A DNA stretch of 46,061 nt from Aporhodopirellula sallentina SM41 (GTDB lineage: Bacteria > Planctomycetota > Planctomycetia > Pirellulales > Pirellulaceae), in NCBI RefSeq assembly GCF_000346505.1, contig NZ_ANOH01000120.1:1-46061 (forward strand), read 5' to 3'. A program made the translations under genes and the position numbers. Position 1 is the stretch's first letter. The number at the start of each line of letters is the position of its first letter. The notes beneath the pieces were generated by a model. The model ran no database searches and was not told where the DNA came from. It saw nothing but the letters and a program-made list of their open reading frames with translations. Positions 45,136 through 46,061 of this stretch are shown one piece after another.

Positions 45136-46061
45136 TCATCCATTGACAATATCGTGCACGACCTTGGCTGGTTCGACTCCGGTCAATTTGAAGTCGAGGC
45201 CTTGGTGTCGATAGGTGAAACGCTCGTGATCGATTCCACACAGATGCAACAACGTCGCCTGTAAGTCGCGAATATGCACCGGGTTTTCTGCGACATGGAA
45301 TGCGAACTCATCGCTCGCGCCGTGGATCGTTCCGGGTTTGATTCCACCGCCCGCTAACCACATCGTGAACGCTCGCGGGTGGTGGTCTCGTCCGTGAGCG
45401 TTCGGATTGTTGATGTCACCTTGGACGAAAGGGGTTCTGCCGAATTCACCGCCCCAGATTACGAGCGTGTCATCGAGCATGCCGCGTGCTTTCAAGTCTT
45501 TGACCAACGCCGCGCTCGGGGCGTCGGTATCTTCGCATTGAATCGGCAACTGCTTCGGAAGGTTGCCGTGTTGATCCCATCCGGCGTGCATCAATTGGAT
45601 ATAGCGGGTGCCGCGTTCGGCCAACCGACGTGCCATCAGACAGTTGTACGCGTAGCTTCCTTTGCGGTGAACGTCGGGACCGTACATGTCCAGAACGCTC
45701 TGCGGTTCGTCTGAAAAGTCGGTCAACTCAGGGACGCTCGCCTGCATTTGAAACGCCATCTCATACTGCGCGATGCGGGTTTCAATTTCAGGGTCGGCAT
45801 AGCGTTGATGTGCGAAGTGATTCATTTGCGAAAGCCCGTCGAGCATTTCCCGCCGAGCTTCGCGAGAAACGCCCGCCGGGTTGCTCAAATACAACACCGG
45901 ATCGCCCGCACCGCGAAACGGCACGCCCTGGTGTTTCCCGGGCAAGAATCCGGAACCCCAGTAGTAGTCAAAGAAGAGTTGCCCGCACGATCCCTGACGA
46001 TCCTGCGAAGTCATGACGACAAAAGACGGCAAATCCTCCGCCATCGTACCGAGACCGTAGG
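45136..46061 (-). CDS. DUF1501 family protein, 5' part missing
   Basis: C-terminal ~308 codons of a planctomycete DUF1501 protein. The frame is open through the window edge: the codons before the internal Met read YGLGT, as in family members, so the gene starts beyond 46061. Landmarks are SYAYNCLMARRLAERGTRYIQLMHAGWDQHGN, LVIWGGEFGRTPF and HGRDHHPRAFTMWLAGGGIKPG, near the C-terminus HIRDLQATLLHLCGIDHERF. The fold resembles alkaline phosphatase/sulfatase-like hydrolases, usually with a Tat signal at the missing N-terminus, and the gene is usually paired with a DUF1549/DUF1553 (PSD/cytochrome) gene. Function unknown. Confidence 0.9.
   Translation of the reverse strand, partial: YGLGTMAEDLPSFVVMTSQDRQGSCGQLFFDYYWGSGFLPGKHQGVPFRGAGDPVLYLSNPAGVSREARREMLDGLSQMNHFAHQRYADPEIETRIAQYEMAFQMQASVPELTDFSDEPQSVLDMYGPDVHRKGSYAYNCLMARRLAERGTRYIQLMHAGWDQHGNLPKQLPIQCEDTDAPSAALVKDLKARGMLDDTLVIWGGEFGRTPFVQGDINNPNAHGRDHHPRAFTMWLAGGGIKPGTIHGASDEFAFHVAENPVHIRDLQATLLHLCGIDHERFTYRHQGLDFKLTGVEPAKVVHDIVNG

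Overview
The window looks like a chromosomal segment of a marine planctomycete of the Rhodopirellula type. The reasons are the 3' part of a DUF1501 gene at the right edge, a formylglycine sulfatase, secreted glycoside hydrolases, moderate GC content, few clear Shine-Dalgarno sites and several GTG/TTG starts. This is inferred from gene content only. No rRNA, tRNA, insertion sequence or CRISPR array was seen.

Layout. (1) 1-5.2 kb is a border of unrelated functions: a dihydrodipicolinate-synthase-family enzyme of the hydroxyproline-cluster type, diverging from a PAS-AraC regulator, then a glycine-zipper lipoprotein, an AlkC-type DNA glycosylase and a RibD/DHFR-like reductase. (2) 5.3-18.3 kb, all on the minus strand, is a run of eleven genes. 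Read from its promoter end it encodes a GntR/FCD regulator, a RhaT-like permease, a Zn-type alcohol dehydrogenase, a KduD-like SDR, an aldehyde dehydrogenase, an enolase-superfamily cycloisomerase, a GH117 hydrolase and a YtfQRT-YjfF-type sugar ABC importer. (3) 18.4-28.1 kb, plus strand: KDPG aldolase, KDG kinase, then secreted GH50 beta-agarase, GH16, a second GH117 and a GH2. (4) 28.1-36.9 kb, minus strand, is a second catabolic operon: L-fucose-isomerase-like protein, PfkB kinase, class I aldolase, APH-fold kinase, a divergent enolase paralogue and another GH2. It is divergent from an AraC regulator, which is followed by an EamA exporter and a sulfatase. (5) 40.6-45.1 kb: three YCII/DGPF proteins (two fused to other domains), a VOC protein and an ECF42-type sigma factor. 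(6) The right edge holds the 3' part of a DUF1501 gene.

How the genes fit together. Regions 2 and 3 read as a nearly complete agar utilisation locus. GH50 and GH16 would cut the polymer, GH117 would remove 3,6-anhydro-L-galactose (AHG) and GH2 would release galactose. AHG would then pass through AHG dehydrogenase (ALDH), AHG-acid cycloisomerase, a dehydrogenase/reductase pair that inverts the configuration at C5, KDG kinase and KDPG aldolase to pyruvate and glyceraldehyde-3-phosphate. TTGTTAACA-type palindromes lie in the regulator/aldolase divergent promoter and upstream of the GH50 gene, so one GntR regulon is plausible.

The least described part is region 4. An isomerase, two kinases, an aldolase and an enolase that has lost two active-site residues (E to D and H to A) suggest an uncharacterised route for the other sugar of agar or porphyran, D-galactose or L-galactose. 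That assignment is a hypothesis.
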